64,000 nucleotides of DNA from an uncultured bacterium (GTDB lineage: Bacteria; Cyanobacteriota; Vampirovibrionia; Gastranaerophilales; Gastranaerophilaceae), in NCBI GenBank assembly GCA_902797985.1, contig CADBUZ010000003.1:1-64000 (forward strand), written 5' to 3'. The notes below the pieces were generated by a model. That model was not told the DNA's origin and did not search any database. It saw nothing but the letters and a program-made list of their open reading frames with translations. The translations under genes were made by a program, and so were the position numbers. Positions 15,640 through 24,716 of this stretch are shown in pieces; the stretch's first letter is position 1; the number at the start of each line of letters is the position of its first letter.

Positions 15640-17946
15640 ATGTTTGGATTTCCGTTTGAATTAGACGAATTTCAAAAAGATGCATGCAAATGTATAGAAA
15701 ACAAAGAGAGTGTTGTAGTTTGTGCTCCGACAGGAGCAGGGAAAACAGTTATTGCAGAATTTGCAATCCAACAAGCAATAAAAAATGATGAAAGAATTTT
15801 TTATACAACCCCTTTGAAAGCCTTGTCAAATCAGAAATTTTATGATTTTTCAAACAAATATGGAGCAGATAAAGTAGGACTACTTACCGGAGATTCATCA
15901 TATAATCGCAATGCGCAAATTGTCGTTATGACAACAGAAGTTTTTCGGAATATGTTATATTGTACCAATTTTGGTTCAATATCGGATAATATGAAAAATG
16001 TAAGATATGTTGTATTGGATGAAGTTCATTATATGAATGACGAGCAACGGGGCACAGTTTGGGAAGAAAGTATTATATATTGCCCAACCGATGTACAAAT
16101 TATTGCACTATCGGCAACAGTCGCAAATGCGGACAAATTAACGGAATGGATAAATACGGTTCATTCAAAAACTACGCTTATAAACACAGATTTCCGACCT
16201 GTTCCGTTAAGATACTATTATTTTGACAGCTCACAACCTGATAATTTGTTACCGCTTTTGTCACCCGGAGGGTTATTAAATAAAAAAATAAAACCTGAAA
16301 AACGGGATTTTCGCCGAGGTCCGAGAGGAAAAGCACAACAAAAAAGTCATGTAAGACAAATTATTCGTAATTTATTCAACAAAGATATGCTGCCTGCGAT
16401 ATATTTTACATTTTCACGTAAAAAATGTGATGAACAAATGGAAAAATGTGTATCATTAGAGTTGGTGACAAAAGAAGAACAAGAAAAAATCAAAGCCTTC
16501 ATAGATGAATATATAGCAGAAAATCCTTATTTATATAACAACAAGCATATAGAATACTTAATGCAGGGAGTAGCATCACACCACGCCGGATTACTACCTT
16601 CGTGGAAAATTTTAGTAGAAAAATTGTTTCAACAAGGATTGATAAAAGTTGTATTCGCAACAGAAACATTAGCAGCAGGGATAAACATGCCTGCCCGCTC
16701 AACAGTAATAAGTTCAATCAGTAAACGAACAGACAGCGGACACAGAACATTGACACCGAGTGAATTTTTACAAATGTCAGGACGTGCAGGAAGAAGGGGA
16801 ATGGATGAAGTAGGTTATGTTACAATCGTGGGAACACCTTTCCAATCACCGCAAGAAGTTGCAGATTTAGTGTTATCAGATGCAAATCCACTGGAAAGCA
16901 GATTTGCACCAAGTTATTCAATGGTATTAAACCTTCTCCAAAGATTTACTCTTGATGAAGCAAAGGAACTTATTTTAAAAAGTTTTGGATATTTTTCATC
17001 AAGTTCAAGATTGGCCGGCTTGCAAGCTCAAATCGATATAAATAATGAAAAAATACTTGAAGCATCCGAATTCAAGTGTCCTTATAATTTATCTCTCAAT
17101 GATATAAAAGAATACAACAAAATTAGAGATAATTATGTTCAGAATAAGCAAGTATTAAAAACAATATATAAACAGGAAAAAGGCAAAAAACGGCAACTTC
17201 CGTCTGAAGCATTAGAATTTGAAAAATTTGTAAAAGGATTATTACATAAAATGCATTCCTTCAAATGTGGTCAATGTAACCGATATAAAAAACATATGAA
17301 ATCAATTGATTTACTTGAAAGATATGAAAAACGAGGCAGTCAACTTGAAAAAGAAATCGAAACACAAAGAGATATTTTCTGGAATAAATTCCTATCACAT
17401 AGAAATGTTTTGATTGATTATGGATATTTGAAGGATGATTATCCGACAGAACGAGGGAAAACGGCCTCACAAATTCGTTCGGAAAATGAATTATTCATAT
17501 CAGAAATAATGTTTTCAGGTATACTGAATGAACTTACCCCTGCGGAACTGGCATCAGTAATATGCGCAGTTACAACTGAAGATGTCAGAAACGATATGTA
17601 CTCATCAGGACTACCGCTATCGCCTATCGTTAGAAAAACTTTGAATAAAATAAAAGATATTCGAAGAAAACTTGAAAAGAAACAAAACGATAATAATGTT
17701 GAAGACAGCATGTATATAAACTCTTTTTACTCTGCATTAATAGAGCTTTGGGTAGTTGGAGAAGATTGGGAATACATAATAAATCAAGTTCAAGACATAG
17801 GTGAAGGCGATATTGTAAGATGTTTTAAACGAGTTGTAGATGTCCTAAGACAATTCACAACTATTGATAATGTTCCTGACGAACTTGTATTTACTGCAAG
17901 AGAAGCAATAAACGCAATTTTACGTGAACCTATTGATGTTGATTAA
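15640..17946 (+). CDS. Ski2/Mtr4-like DExH RNA helicase
   Basis: 768 residues. Motifs: Q-motif region at the start (FPFELDEFQKDA), Walker A APTGAGKT (residue 31), DEVH (near 126), SAT (ALSATVANADKLTEWI), motif V ATETLAAGINMPARS, motif VI QMSGRAGRRGMD. The C-terminal part holds a CGQC...-type Cys pair and helical domains as in cyanobacterial and plastid Ski2-like proteins. Expected to unwind structured RNA for turnover. Co-transcribed with the acidic gene upstream. A paralogue lies at 31821-34193. Confidence 0.9.
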   Translation: MFGFPFELDEFQKDACKCIENKESVVVCAPTGAGKTVIAEFAIQQAIKNDERIFYTTPLKALSNQKFYDFSNKYGADKVGLLTGDSSYNRNAQIVVMTTEVFRNMLYCTNFGSISDNMKNVRYVVLDEVHYMNDEQRGTVWEESIIYCPTDVQIIALSATVANADKLTEWINTVHSKTTLINTDFRPVPLRYYYFDSSQPDNLLPLLSPGGLLNKKIKPEKRDFRRGPRGKAQQKSHVRQIIRNLFNKDMLPAIYFTFSRKKCDEQMEKCVSLELVTKEEQEKIKAFIDEYIAENPYLYNNKHIEYLMQGVASHHAGLLPSWKILVEKLFQQGLIKVVFATETLAAGINMPARSTVISSISKRTDSGHRTLTPSEFLQMSGRAGRRGMDEVGYVTIVGTPFQSPQEVADLVLSDANPLESRFAPSYSMVLNLLQRFTLDEAKELILKSFGYFSSSSRLAGLQAQIDINNEKILEASEFKCPYNLSLNDIKEYNKIRDNYVQNKQVLKTIYKQEKGKKRQLPSEALEFEKFVKGLLHKMHSFKCGQCNRYKKHMKSIDLLERYEKRGSQLEKEIETQRDIFWNKFLSHRNVLIDYGYLKDDYPTERGKTASQIRSENELFISEIMFSGILNELTPAELASVICAVTTEDVRNDMYSSGLPLSPIVRKTLNKIKDIRRKLEKKQNDNNVEDSMYINSFYSALIELWVVGEDWEYIINQVQDIGEGDIVRCFKRVVDVLRQFTTIDNVPDELVFTAREAINAILREPIDVD

Positions 17947-18007
17947 TAAAAATATATTTGAATTTTCGAAACTTTGTTGTCGGTTTCTTTGCGAAGAGCA
18001 AAAAAAA

Positions 18008-18031
18008 AGCGACTGAAAAAAATCAGACGCT
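18008..18031 (-). terminator. terminator of 57-aa gene
   Basis: Stem AGCGACTGA/TCAGACGCT with one A-A mismatch; eight T follow leftward on the minus strand. Confidence 0.75.
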
Positions 18032-18065
18032 AAAACTAAGTTAGTGGGAATTAAGTTGAGTTAAG

Positions 18066-18239
18066 TTAAGTTGTTTTTTTGTATAATCCTAAGTTGAATC
18101 GCTGCATATTGTTCACTGCCATTATTCGCATTTCTTCAAACAATACCGTCGATTTGTCTTCTGAATTTTCGACTCTCATCAATTCTTCAGAAATTTCATT
18201 TGCTTTCGCATTTATGTCGTATGTGTTTAATACTGACAT
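18066..18239 (-). CDS. small hypothetical protein, 57 aa
   Basis: Starts MSVLNTYDINAKANEISEEL and ends MQRFNLGLYKKTT; predicted mostly helical with an acidic middle. A GAGAGAG stretch precedes the ATG. A perfect copy of the repeated promoter-like element lies 50 bases upstream and a terminator follows the stop, so a discrete small transcript is well supported. Function unknown. The rest of 17947-18483 is the two terminators' and promoters' DNA and otherwise blank. Confidence 0.65.
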   Translation of the reverse strand: MSVLNTYDINAKANEISEELMRVENSEDKSTVLFEEMRIMAVNNMQRFNLGLYKKTT

Positions 18240-18289
18240 CGCTCTCTCTCGTCCTCTTGTTTATTTAGTGTTTGCTTAACGCTTACATA

Positions 18290-18321
18290 TATATAAAGTA
18301 TATAAAAAGTATCTAATTTCA
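18290..18321 (-). promoter_or_regulatory. repeated promoter-like element, copy 4
   Basis: Minus strand: TGAAATT, 15 bases, ACTTTATATA (exact). Ends 50 bases before the 57-aa gene. Confidence 0.7.
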
Positions 18322-18483
18322 CATGTTGATTTTATTGTTACAAAAGTTAACATTACTTCCATAAAATCAATTAACAGTAACATTTACAATCAATATATCA
18401 TCCATTTAAAGGATTTGATTTTTTTTGTAGATGTTATTCTATAAGAGTAAATTTACCTACATATATTTAGAAAGGATAGTTTA

Positions 18484-19005
18484 ATGGAAATTAAATCTAT
18501 AGTTGGAGCTAGATTAGGCTCTTTAACTTTTAATAAATCAACGTCTACAAATCCGTTTGAAAGAACCAGTTTTAAAGGAAAAGCTTTTGGAGGAAGTGTG
18601 CTTCCATTTGCTGATGTTTTCCAAAAGATAAAACCTGTAGAAATACAAAAACCAAACAAAATTAAAATGGTTTCAGGTGCTGTAATTGGTGCTATTGTTG
18701 ATTTTAAAACTCGTTTAACACAACCGATTGCTCTTTTTGCCAGTCGTGTAAGACAAAATATTGCTCTGGGTATTGATAGAGTTAGGGAAATGAAAAATTC
18801 TATGATTGCAATGGGCAAAAATATGCATGGCAGAATTGCTCAAGTATTTGATTGGCATAAGGTTGAAGAATCAACGGTTAGCGGTGCAAAAATTTTGAGT
18901 TTAAAACATATTAATGAAAAAGCACCTGTTCATGATTTAAAAGCAACATGGATTGCAGAAAATGAAAAAATTGCTTCTAAATCAGAAGGAAAGGCAGTGG
19001 CATAA
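18484..19005 (+). CDS. F-x-G tagged hypothetical protein
   Basis: 173 residues, unrecognised. The N-terminus contains NPFERTSFKGKAFGG, the short tag shared with several other proteins in the window. The remainder is basic and helical with a weak hydrophobic stretch (VSGAVIGAIVDF). AAAGGA precedes the ATG. The stop codon overlaps the start of the next gene by one base, so the two are translationally coupled. Confidence 0.7.
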   Translation: MEIKSIVGARLGSLTFNKSTSTNPFERTSFKGKAFGGSVLPFADVFQKIKPVEIQKPNKIKMVSGAVIGAIVDFKTRLTQPIALFASRVRQNIALGIDRVREMKNSMIAMGKNMHGRIAQVFDWHKVEESTVSGAKILSLKHINEKAPVHDLKATWIAENEKIASKSEGKAVA

Positions 19006-19364
19006 TGAATAATAAAATTGAAAAAATTATAGAAGCTTTAGAAAAGCATGAAGATTTAGAATCTATTAATGTGCTTGAAGAGTTAGGTACAAATTCCCCT
19101 GATAATGAAATCAGAGAAATGACTTCAAGGGCACTTGTCAGAAAAAATATTCATGACTCTTTGAAAGTTGTCATTATAAATCAAGGCAAAGGTATTAATG
19201 ATCTCAGTCCTACTGTTGCTATGAGCACGGTTAATGAAATACTTGCTCTTGATGATAAAAGTGAAGTTATTAAAATATTAGACGATACTATTAATCTAAA
19301 TTCTATTGATGAAGTTAGAGAAAATGCAATGTCAGTCAAATCTTTATTGACATTGAGTGAATAA
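19005..19364 (+). CDS. small helical protein coupled to tagged protein
   Basis: 119 residues, helical and acidic, possibly HEAT-like (EALEKHEDLESINVLEELGTN, then MSTVNEILALDDKSEVIKIL). No known family. It starts in the TAATG overlap with the upstream tagged gene, suggesting a binding partner or chaperone of that protein. Confidence 0.7.
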   Translation: MNNKIEKIIEALEKHEDLESINVLEELGTNSPDNEIREMTSRALVRKNIHDSLKVVIINQGKGINDLSPTVAMSTVNEILALDDKSEVIKILDDTINLNSIDEVRENAMSVKSLLTLSE

Positions 19365-19383
19365 TTTATCATATCAAACAGCA

Positions 19384-19418
19384 AAGAACCCCCTTTTTTT
19401 AAAGGGGGTTCTTTTTAT
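19384..19418 (+). terminator. strong terminator
   Basis: Stem AAGAACCCCC/GGGGGTTCTT followed by TTTATT. Confidence 0.9.
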
Positions 19419-19468
19419 TGTCCGGTCAGGTAATATATTCTGACGGGAAATAATAATAATATATTTTT

Positions 19469-20185
19469 ATGCGAATAAAATATTTTTTTGTGTTTATATT
19501 TATTTTTTCTTTATGTTGTTATGCAGGAGATAACTACAGGGTATTATTAAATCCAAAGGGTTCTGATATAGAAACGGAAATATCTCAGTATACTTTATTT
19601 ATATTGGATTATTCAAACAGTATGAACGAAATGTTGGTTGATAAAACTAAGTATGAATTACTTTTAGAGAGTATGAAATCTATATTGAACAATTTATCTT
19701 CTGAAAACAAAGTAGGTGTTAGAATATATGGGCACAGGTGGGGGTTCACTCCCTATGATGCTTGCAGAGCATCTAATTTAATTGTTCCAATTGGAAAAGA
19801 AAGTCATGTATATATTTCAAAAAGTTTATCTAAGTATTCTCCTCGAGGGATGACTCCAATTACTTATTCTTTAAAACAGGCAGTTAAACACGATTTAAAA
19901 GGTATTGAAGGTGAAAAACAGATAGTTTTAATTACAGATGGTGGAGAAAATTGTGATGAAAGTCCTTGTAAGTATGCAATGGAGCTTGTTAAATACCGAA
20001 AAGATATCAAAATTGATGTTATCGCTTTCAATATCGGAAATGAAGCAGATTTAGATCAATTAGAGTGTGTTGCAGGAGTGACAAAAGGTCGGCTTTATCA
20101 TGCTGATACTAAAGCAGAGCTAATGCATAGTCTAAACCGTGCGTTTAAAGCTAAGAGAAATGTCGATGCAAAAATAATAAAATAA
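19469..20185 (+). CDS. secreted von Willebrand factor A domain protein
   Basis: 238 residues. A signal peptide (RIKYFFVFIFIFSLCCYAG) precedes a complete vWA domain: MIDAS DYSNS near residue 48, the Thr in RGMTPITYSL and Asp in LITDGGENCDESP. Such domains bind protein ligands through a metal ion outside the membrane. No MoxR ATPase or partner lies nearby. Cys residues in the signal region do not form a convincing lipobox. The upstream region has an imperfect inverted repeat (GTCAG/CTGAC). Confidence 0.85.
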   Translation: MRIKYFFVFIFIFSLCCYAGDNYRVLLNPKGSDIETEISQYTLFILDYSNSMNEMLVDKTKYELLLESMKSILNNLSSENKVGVRIYGHRWGFTPYDACRASNLIVPIGKESHVYISKSLSKYSPRGMTPITYSLKQAVKHDLKGIEGEKQIVLITDGGENCDESPCKYAMELVKYRKDIKIDVIAFNIGNEADLDQLECVAGVTKGRLYHADTKAELMHSLNRAFKAKRNVDAKIIK

Positions 20186-20367
20186 AGTATAAATATATAA
20201 TTACCAAAAATTTTATTAGCAATATTACTTCCTGTCCCGCTTATAGTATATGTAAGATGTAAGTTGGGGGATTTACTTCAACAAAAGACAAGGGAATGAA
20301 TTATAAAAACTTGCAAGTATTGGTGTTTAAGAATGGAAACCTTTTAAAAGAGCATTAAGTCATATCG

Positions 20368-20589
20368 TTGAAAATCGCAGGGGGGTATCAGAGTGTAATT
20401 ATTCAGCCTCACGGTGAAGAAATGATAGACAGTTTTAAAACTGTAGGTTTTATAAACACAGGTCATACCCTTAAGAACGAAACATACAGCATAGCAGGAT
20501 TGGTTGATGCATACTATCGTGATATGTACGGAGTGCTTGACCGGACTTATCATAGGGCTAAAGGTATAGTTAAAAAAATAATTAGTTGA
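20368..20589 (+). pseudogene. ORF remnant truncated by XRE unit
   Basis: Open frame of 73 codons beginning with a TTG without a good site, containing YQSVIIQPHGEEMIDSFKTV and GLVDAYYRDMYGVLDRTYHRA. Its 3' end runs straight into the left end of the XRE unit, so the original C-terminus is probably lost. I do not recognise the family. Confidence 0.4.
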
Positions 20590-20740
20590 TTAAACTAATT
20601 AGTCAAGTAGTATAATCTTTAGTTATGGATTATCAAAAGTTATTAAATTCAAATAAATTTTTATTAAAAAGTTATTCACTTAAAAAATTAAAACAAATTT
20701 ATGAAATAATTTTGATTTTAAACAAATAATACGATTTTTG
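20574..20740 (+). mobile_element. XRE-gene unit, internally deleted copy
   Basis: Same flanks as 10076-10455, including the operator palindrome, TATAAT and the terminal ATACGATTTTTGAG. Followed by a GTAGG hairpin after about ten bases. Confidence 0.5.
20625..20729 (+). pseudogene. XRE gene with 210-bp in-frame deletion
   Basis: The first ten codons (MDYQKLLNSN) are joined directly to the last 24 or so (LLKSYSLKKLKQIYEIILIL), removing the whole helix-turn-helix. Frame is kept, leaving a 34-residue peptide. Short AAAT repeats at the junction suggest slippage. The surviving C-terminal helix could in principle still pair with the intact regulator. Confidence 0.75.
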
Positions 20741-20751
20741 AGCTGCAGTTG

Positions 20752-20773
20752 TAGGTCAGGCTGTGCCTGACAT
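20752..20773 (+). repeat. REP-like GTAGG hairpin
   Basis: GTAGG followed by TCAGGC-TGT-GCCTGA and CATG. Confidence 0.55.
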
Positions 20774-20946
20774 GTTAAGGTATCACGAATTAATAAATTT
20801 TTCTATTCACTACTTGTTATAAACAAAATTTTATATTTACCCCTATTATGCTTATAGTATAATAAAATAGGTTACACAATAGATTATCTATTGCTGTTCA
20901 ACGGTTCAACAATTCAAAAATAATACATAAAAGGAGAAAAATAATT

Positions 20947-21891
20947 ATGAAAAAAATAGCATTTATTTTTCCCGGTCAAGGGGCACAAGCTGTTGGCATG
21001 GGGAAAGATATTTACGAAAGTTATGAAAATGCAAAAAAAGTATATGAAACAGCAGACAATGTTTTAGGTAAAAGCGTTTCAACAATTTGTTTTGAAGGAC
21101 CGGAAGAAGATTTGAAACTGACTATAAACACACAACCTGCAATAGTTACGACATCTATTGCATTGTCAGAGGCTTTAAAATCTGAATTGGATATTACACC
21201 TGACTATACGGCAGGTCATTCATTAGGTGAGTATTGTGCTATGTACACAGCAGGGGTTATGAGCTTGGAAACAACATTGAAGCTTATCCAAAAAAGAGCT
21301 GATTTGATGGGACAAACAAAGGGCGGTTCTATGGCAGCAGTTCTAAACGCAACAGAAGAACAGTTAAAAGCAGGCTTGGAAGAAGGTTCAAAAGTTGGTT
21401 ATGTTGACGTTGCAAACTACAATTCACCTGTTCAAGTAGTTATCACAGGCGATGAAAACGCAGTTAAGGCAACAAGTGAATATTTGCTTGCAAACGGTGT
21501 AAGAAGAGTTGTTCCTCTTGCCGTTTCAGGTGCTTTCCACTCTAAATTCATGGAAAATGCAGGGAAAAGTTTTGGTGAATATTTACAAGAATTTGAACTA
21601 AATGATGCAAAATTACCTGTTATTACAAACGTTGATGCAAATGAAACAACTTTAGCAAGTGATTTTAAATCAAAAATGCCAAAACAGATTTATTCATCAG
21701 TACATTGGACACAAACCATCCAAAAAATGATAGCAAACGGAGTTGATACATTTGTAGAAATCGGACCGGGTAAAGTTCTTGCAGGTTTAAACAAAAAAAT
21801 CAGCATGGATATTACAACTTATAATGTATTTGATAAAGAATCATTAGAAAATACAGTCAATGCATTGAAAGAGCAATTGGCAGGAGTGTAA
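20947..21891 (+). CDS. fabD: malonyl-CoA:ACP transacylase
   Basis: Loads malonyl groups on ACP for type II fatty-acid synthesis. 314 residues with FPGQGAQAVGMG at the start, the nucleophile in GHSLGEY, the conserved Arg (QKRADLMG) and the His in SGAFHSKFM. Starts after AAAGGAG. First gene of the downstream half of the split fatty-acid cluster. Confidence 0.95.
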   Translation: MKKIAFIFPGQGAQAVGMGKDIYESYENAKKVYETADNVLGKSVSTICFEGPEEDLKLTINTQPAIVTTSIALSEALKSELDITPDYTAGHSLGEYCAMYTAGVMSLETTLKLIQKRADLMGQTKGGSMAAVLNATEEQLKAGLEEGSKVGYVDVANYNSPVQVVITGDENAVKATSEYLLANGVRRVVPLAVSGAFHSKFMENAGKSFGEYLQEFELNDAKLPVITNVDANETTLASDFKSKMPKQIYSSVHWTQTIQKMIANGVDTFVEIGPGKVLAGLNKKISMDITTYNVFDKESLENTVNALKEQLAGV

Positions 21892-22034
21892 ATTAAAGTT
21901 TATCGAGCGAAGCTCGATAAACTTTAAAGTGATTAAGTGATTAAGTGACTATGTGAATAAGAATTATGCTTTGTCACCTATTCACCTATTCACCTATTCA
22001 CTGTTTAGCAAACTTTGTTTGCTAAACTATAATT
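21890..22034 (+). repeat. 140-bp inverted repeat element, left copy
   Basis: Order: hairpin AGTTTATCGAGC-GAA-GCTCGATAAACT, four octamers of GTGATTAA type, a short unique core, octamers TCACCTAT, then hairpin TTTAGCAAAC/GTTTGCTAAA. The reverse complement of the whole recurs at 24716-24851 with one octamer fewer. Confidence 0.9.
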
Positions 22035-22060
22035 TATTTAAACAAATGTAAATAAAAATA

Positions 22061-22092
<32 letters not shown>

Positions 22093-22146
22093 AGAATAGT
22101 ATAGGGATAAGAAGATAGAAATTTATCAATAAATAAGGAGATAAAT

Positions 22147-22878
22147 ATGAGTGAAAGAAAAATAGCTTTAATCACAGGCGGATCACGCGGTATTGGTTTC
22201 AGCTGTGCAAAAGAACTTGCTAGTGCAGGATGCGACATTATTATTAACGATATATGTGATGCAGAAAAAGCACAACCTGCAATTGATGAAATCAAATCAT
22301 TAGGTGCAGATGCTTGGTTCTATCAATTTGATGTGTCAAATGATGAACAAGTACATGCAGCAGTAGAAAAAATGATAGCAGAACACGGTCATATTGATAT
22401 CTTGTTAAATAACGCAGGTATCACAAAAGACGGTTTATTCGTAAGAATGGATGCTGAACAATGGGAAAGAGTTATCAATATTAACTTAGGCAGTGCATAT
22501 TATGTAACACATGCTGTAATCAAACACATGATGAAAGCAAGACAAGGTTCTATTATTAATATGTCATCTGTAGTAGGTTTACATGGTAACGCAGGTCAAG
22601 CAAACTATTCAGCTTCTAAAGCAGGTTTGATTGGTTTGACAAAAACTTTAGCAAAAGAATTTGGTAAACGTAATATCAGAGTTAACGCAGTATGTCCTGG
22701 TTTTATTCAAACAGCTATGACAGCTGAACTTGGCAACACGGATGAATATATGAAGTTAATCCCAATGGGTAGACTTGGTACTCCTGAAGATATTGCTAAA
22801 GTTGTAAAATTCTTAGCTCTTGATACAGATTATGTAACAGGACAAGCTATAGAAGTTTCAGGTGGTTTAATCATTTAA
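22147..22878 (+). CDS. fabG: 3-oxoacyl-ACP reductase
   Basis: Short-chain dehydrogenase, NADPH-dependent first reduction of the elongation cycle. 243 residues: GGSRGIGFSCA cofactor loop, NNAGIT, catalytic Ser (INMSSVVG) and YSASK. AAGGAG before ATG. Lies between inverted repeats with acpP and fabF. Confidence 0.95.
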   Translation: MSERKIALITGGSRGIGFSCAKELASAGCDIIINDICDAEKAQPAIDEIKSLGADAWFYQFDVSNDEQVHAAVEKMIAEHGHIDILLNNAGITKDGLFVRMDAEQWERVININLGSAYYVTHAVIKHMMKARQGSIINMSSVVGLHGNAGQANYSASKAGLIGLTKTLAKEFGKRNIRVNAVCPGFIQTAMTAELGNTDEYMKLIPMGRLGTPEDIAKVVKFLALDTDYVTGQAIEVSGGLII

Positions 22879-22907
22879 TAAAACTTAAAACTGAATTGTA
22901 AAAGTTT

Positions 22908-22935
22908 TTTGCAAAAAAAACTTTTATAGTATAAT
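22908..22935 (+). promoter_or_regulatory. probable acpP promoter
   Basis: TTTGCA/TTGCAA followed after 15-16 bases by a perfect TATAAT, in the gap between fabG and acpP. It would give the high ACP level extra transcription. Confidence 0.45.
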
Positions 22936-22982
22936 GTTAAACGAATAGTGTAGTAAATTAATATGAAAATGAGGATTTAAAA

Positions 22983-23213
22983 ATGAGTACATTAGACAAA
23001 GTAAAAAAAGTTGTAGTTAATCAATTAAGCGTTGATGAAGCATTAGTTACTCCAGAAGCAAGCTTCTCTGGTGACTTAGGTGCAGATTCATTAGACACAG
23101 TTGAATTAGTAATGGCTTTCGAAGAAGAATTCGGTTGCGAAATTCCTGAAGAAGAAGCTGAAAAAATTCAAACAGTTCAAGACGCTGTTAACTATATTGA
23201 TGCTCATCAATAA
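22983..23213 (+). CDS. acpP: acyl carrier protein
   Basis: 76 residues, acidic, with the phosphopantetheine attachment Ser in [11 protein letters not shown]. Carries the growing acyl chain through FabD/G/F and donates to PlsX. Has its own promoter and a terminator-like hairpin after the stop. Confidence 0.96.
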   Translation: MSTLDKVKKVVVNQLSVDEALVTPEASFSGDLGADSLDTVELVMAFEEEFGCEIPEEEAEKIQTVQDAVNYIDAHQ

Positions 23214-23227
23214 TTTTTAGTTAAAAA

Positions 23228-23256
23228 CGAAGGGGGGAATTTCCCCTCTTTGTTTT
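23228..23256 (+). terminator. probable terminator after acpP
   Basis: AAGGGGGGAA/TTTCCCCTCTT hairpin followed by TGTTTTTT. Confidence 0.6.
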
Positions 23257-23262
23257 TTAAAT

Positions 23263-23335
23263 GGAAAGTGGGTAATTGAAAAGTTGAAAATAATAATGCT
23301 AGGCATTTTCCATTTTCAACTTTCTTTATTTTCTT
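23263..23335 (+). repeat. palindromic heptamer-rich element
   Basis: GAAAAGTTGAAAAT and ATTTTCCATTTTCAACTTTC form an imperfect long hairpin between acpP and fabF. It resembles the ends of the elements at 5790 and 7495. Confidence 0.5.
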
Positions 23336-23459
23336 CCATGCTCACAGAATTTTGGATTCGTCACTTTGTGCCTGTTAACAAAATCTGTTTGCTATCCGGC
23401 ATAAATGCCGTACAGAAAATCGCTTTCCGTTACTCATTATAGAAGGAGAAAGACGAAAT

Positions 23460-24716
23460 ATGAATAAAAGAAGAGTTGTAGTTACCGGTATGGGTGCAGT
23501 TACACCTTGCGGAACAAACGTAAAAGATTTTTGGAATTCAATGTTAGAAGGTAAAAGTGGCATTACTACTTTTGAAAACATTTCTACAGAAGGTCATACA
23601 GTTACTATTGCAGGTGAAATTAAAGCAAAAGATTTTAACCCTGAAGAATTAATCGGTCCAAAAGATGCAAAACGTATGGATAGATTTACACAATTTGCAA
23701 TGGTAGCAGCTGACGAAGCAATTGCCGATTCAGGTATTGATGAAGCAGATATAGATCCATACAGAATTGGTGTTATAGTTAGTTCAGCGGCAGGCGGATT
23801 TAAAACATTTGAACAAAACCACATTGCAATGCAAACAAAAGGCCCAACAAAAGGTTCACCTTTTACTGTACCTATGTTGATTGTTGATATTGCATCAGGC
23901 AGAGTTTCAATAAAACACGGATATAAAGGTTTAAACAAATGCGTTGCATCTGCGTGTGCAACAGGTACTCACTCAGTTGGAGATGCTTTCAGAAGTATTC
24001 AATGGGGTGATGCCGATGTAGTTGTTGCAGGTGGTTGCGAAGCTACAATTACAACTTTAGGGGTTGGCGCATTCACAGCATGCCGTGCATTATCAAAACG
24101 TAACGACGAGCCAGAAAAAGCATCAAGACCTTATGACAAAGACAGAGATGGATTTGTTATGGGTGAAGGTGCAGGGGTTCTTGTTCTTGAAGAATATGAA
24201 CATGCTAAGAAACGTGGGGCAAAAATTTATGCAGAAATCGTTGGGTATGGTCAAACTGCTGATGCACATGATATTGTTGCTCCGGATCCTGAAGGCAAAG
24301 GTGCTTTAAAATCTATGGAATATGCCCTTGCTGATGCAGGCTTAAAACCGGAAGAGATTGATTACATCAATCCTCACGGAACAAGTACTGGTTTAGGTGA
24401 TATCGCTGAATCTCAAGCTATTGAAAAAATCTTTGGTGATAAAGAAAAAAATCCTAACTTGTTGGTAAGTTCAACAAAGAGTATGCATGGTCATATGTTG
24501 GGAGCCACAGGTGCTGTTGAGGCTATCGTTTGTGTTAAAACGATTACTGACGGAGTTGTTCCTCCAACAATTAACCTTGATAACCAAGATGAACGTGTTG
24601 CTAACTTAGATTACGTTCCTCATGTTAAACGTAAACATAAAGTACACGCTGCTTTATCTAATTCTTTCGGATTTGGTGGACACAATTGTACTTTAGTTTT
24701 CAAAGAAGTTGAATAA
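23460..24716 (+). CDS. fabF: beta-ketoacyl-ACP synthase II
   Basis: Elongating condensing enzyme, 418 residues. Catalytic Cys in SACATGTHSV, His in NPHGTSTGLGD and His in STKSMHGHMLGATG. Strong AGAAGGAG. If fabH is dead, this enzyme might also have to prime synthesis (malonyl-ACP decarboxylation is known for FabF-type enzymes). Confidence 0.95.
   Translation: MNKRRVVVTGMGAVTPCGTNVKDFWNSMLEGKSGITTFENISTEGHTVTIAGEIKAKDFNPEELIGPKDAKRMDRFTQFAMVAADEAIADSGIDEADIDPYRIGVIVSSAAGGFKTFEQNHIAMQTKGPTKGSPFTVPMLIVDIASGRVSIKHGYKGLNKCVASACATGTHSVGDAFRSIQWGDADVVVAGGCEATITTLGVGAFTACRALSKRNDEPEKASRPYDKDRDGFVMGEGAGVLVLEEYEHAKKRGAKIYAEIVGYGQTADAHDIVAPDPEGKGALKSMEYALADAGLKPEEIDYINPHGTSTGLGDIAESQAIEKIFGDKEKNPNLLVSSTKSMHGHMLGATGAVEAIVCVKTITDGVVPPTINLDNQDERVANLDYVPHVKRKHKVHAALSNSFGFGGHNCTLVFKEVE

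Larger units (their letters stand above)
20186..20946 (+). other. gene graveyard between vWA gene and fabD
   Basis: About 760 bp with no intact recognisable gene. It holds a degenerate GTAAG hairpin near 20250, a 20-codon frame at 20296-20358, the ORF remnant at 20368-20589, a deleted XRE unit, a clear GTAGG hairpin at 20752-20773 and then the fabD leader. It reads as decayed mobile DNA inserted inside the fatty-acid cluster. Confidence 0.6.

Noticed and set aside
18079-18279. Plus-strand 66-codon frame
   Set aside because: It is the complement of the better supported 57-residue minus-strand gene, which has promoter element, start context and terminator.
19469-19560. vWA protein as a lipoprotein
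   Set aside because: The two Cys at the end of the signal region are preceded by Phe-Ser-Leu, not the small residue a lipobox needs at -1.
20296-20358. Twenty-codon frame MNYKNLQVLVFKNGNLLKEH as a gene
   Set aside because: It has an AAGGGA site but no promoter, no neighbours and lies in decayed DNA; kept only as part of the graveyard region.
21900-22030. Octamer and heptamer repeats as a CRISPR array
   Set aside because: Units are 7-8 bases without spacers, and no cas gene is present.
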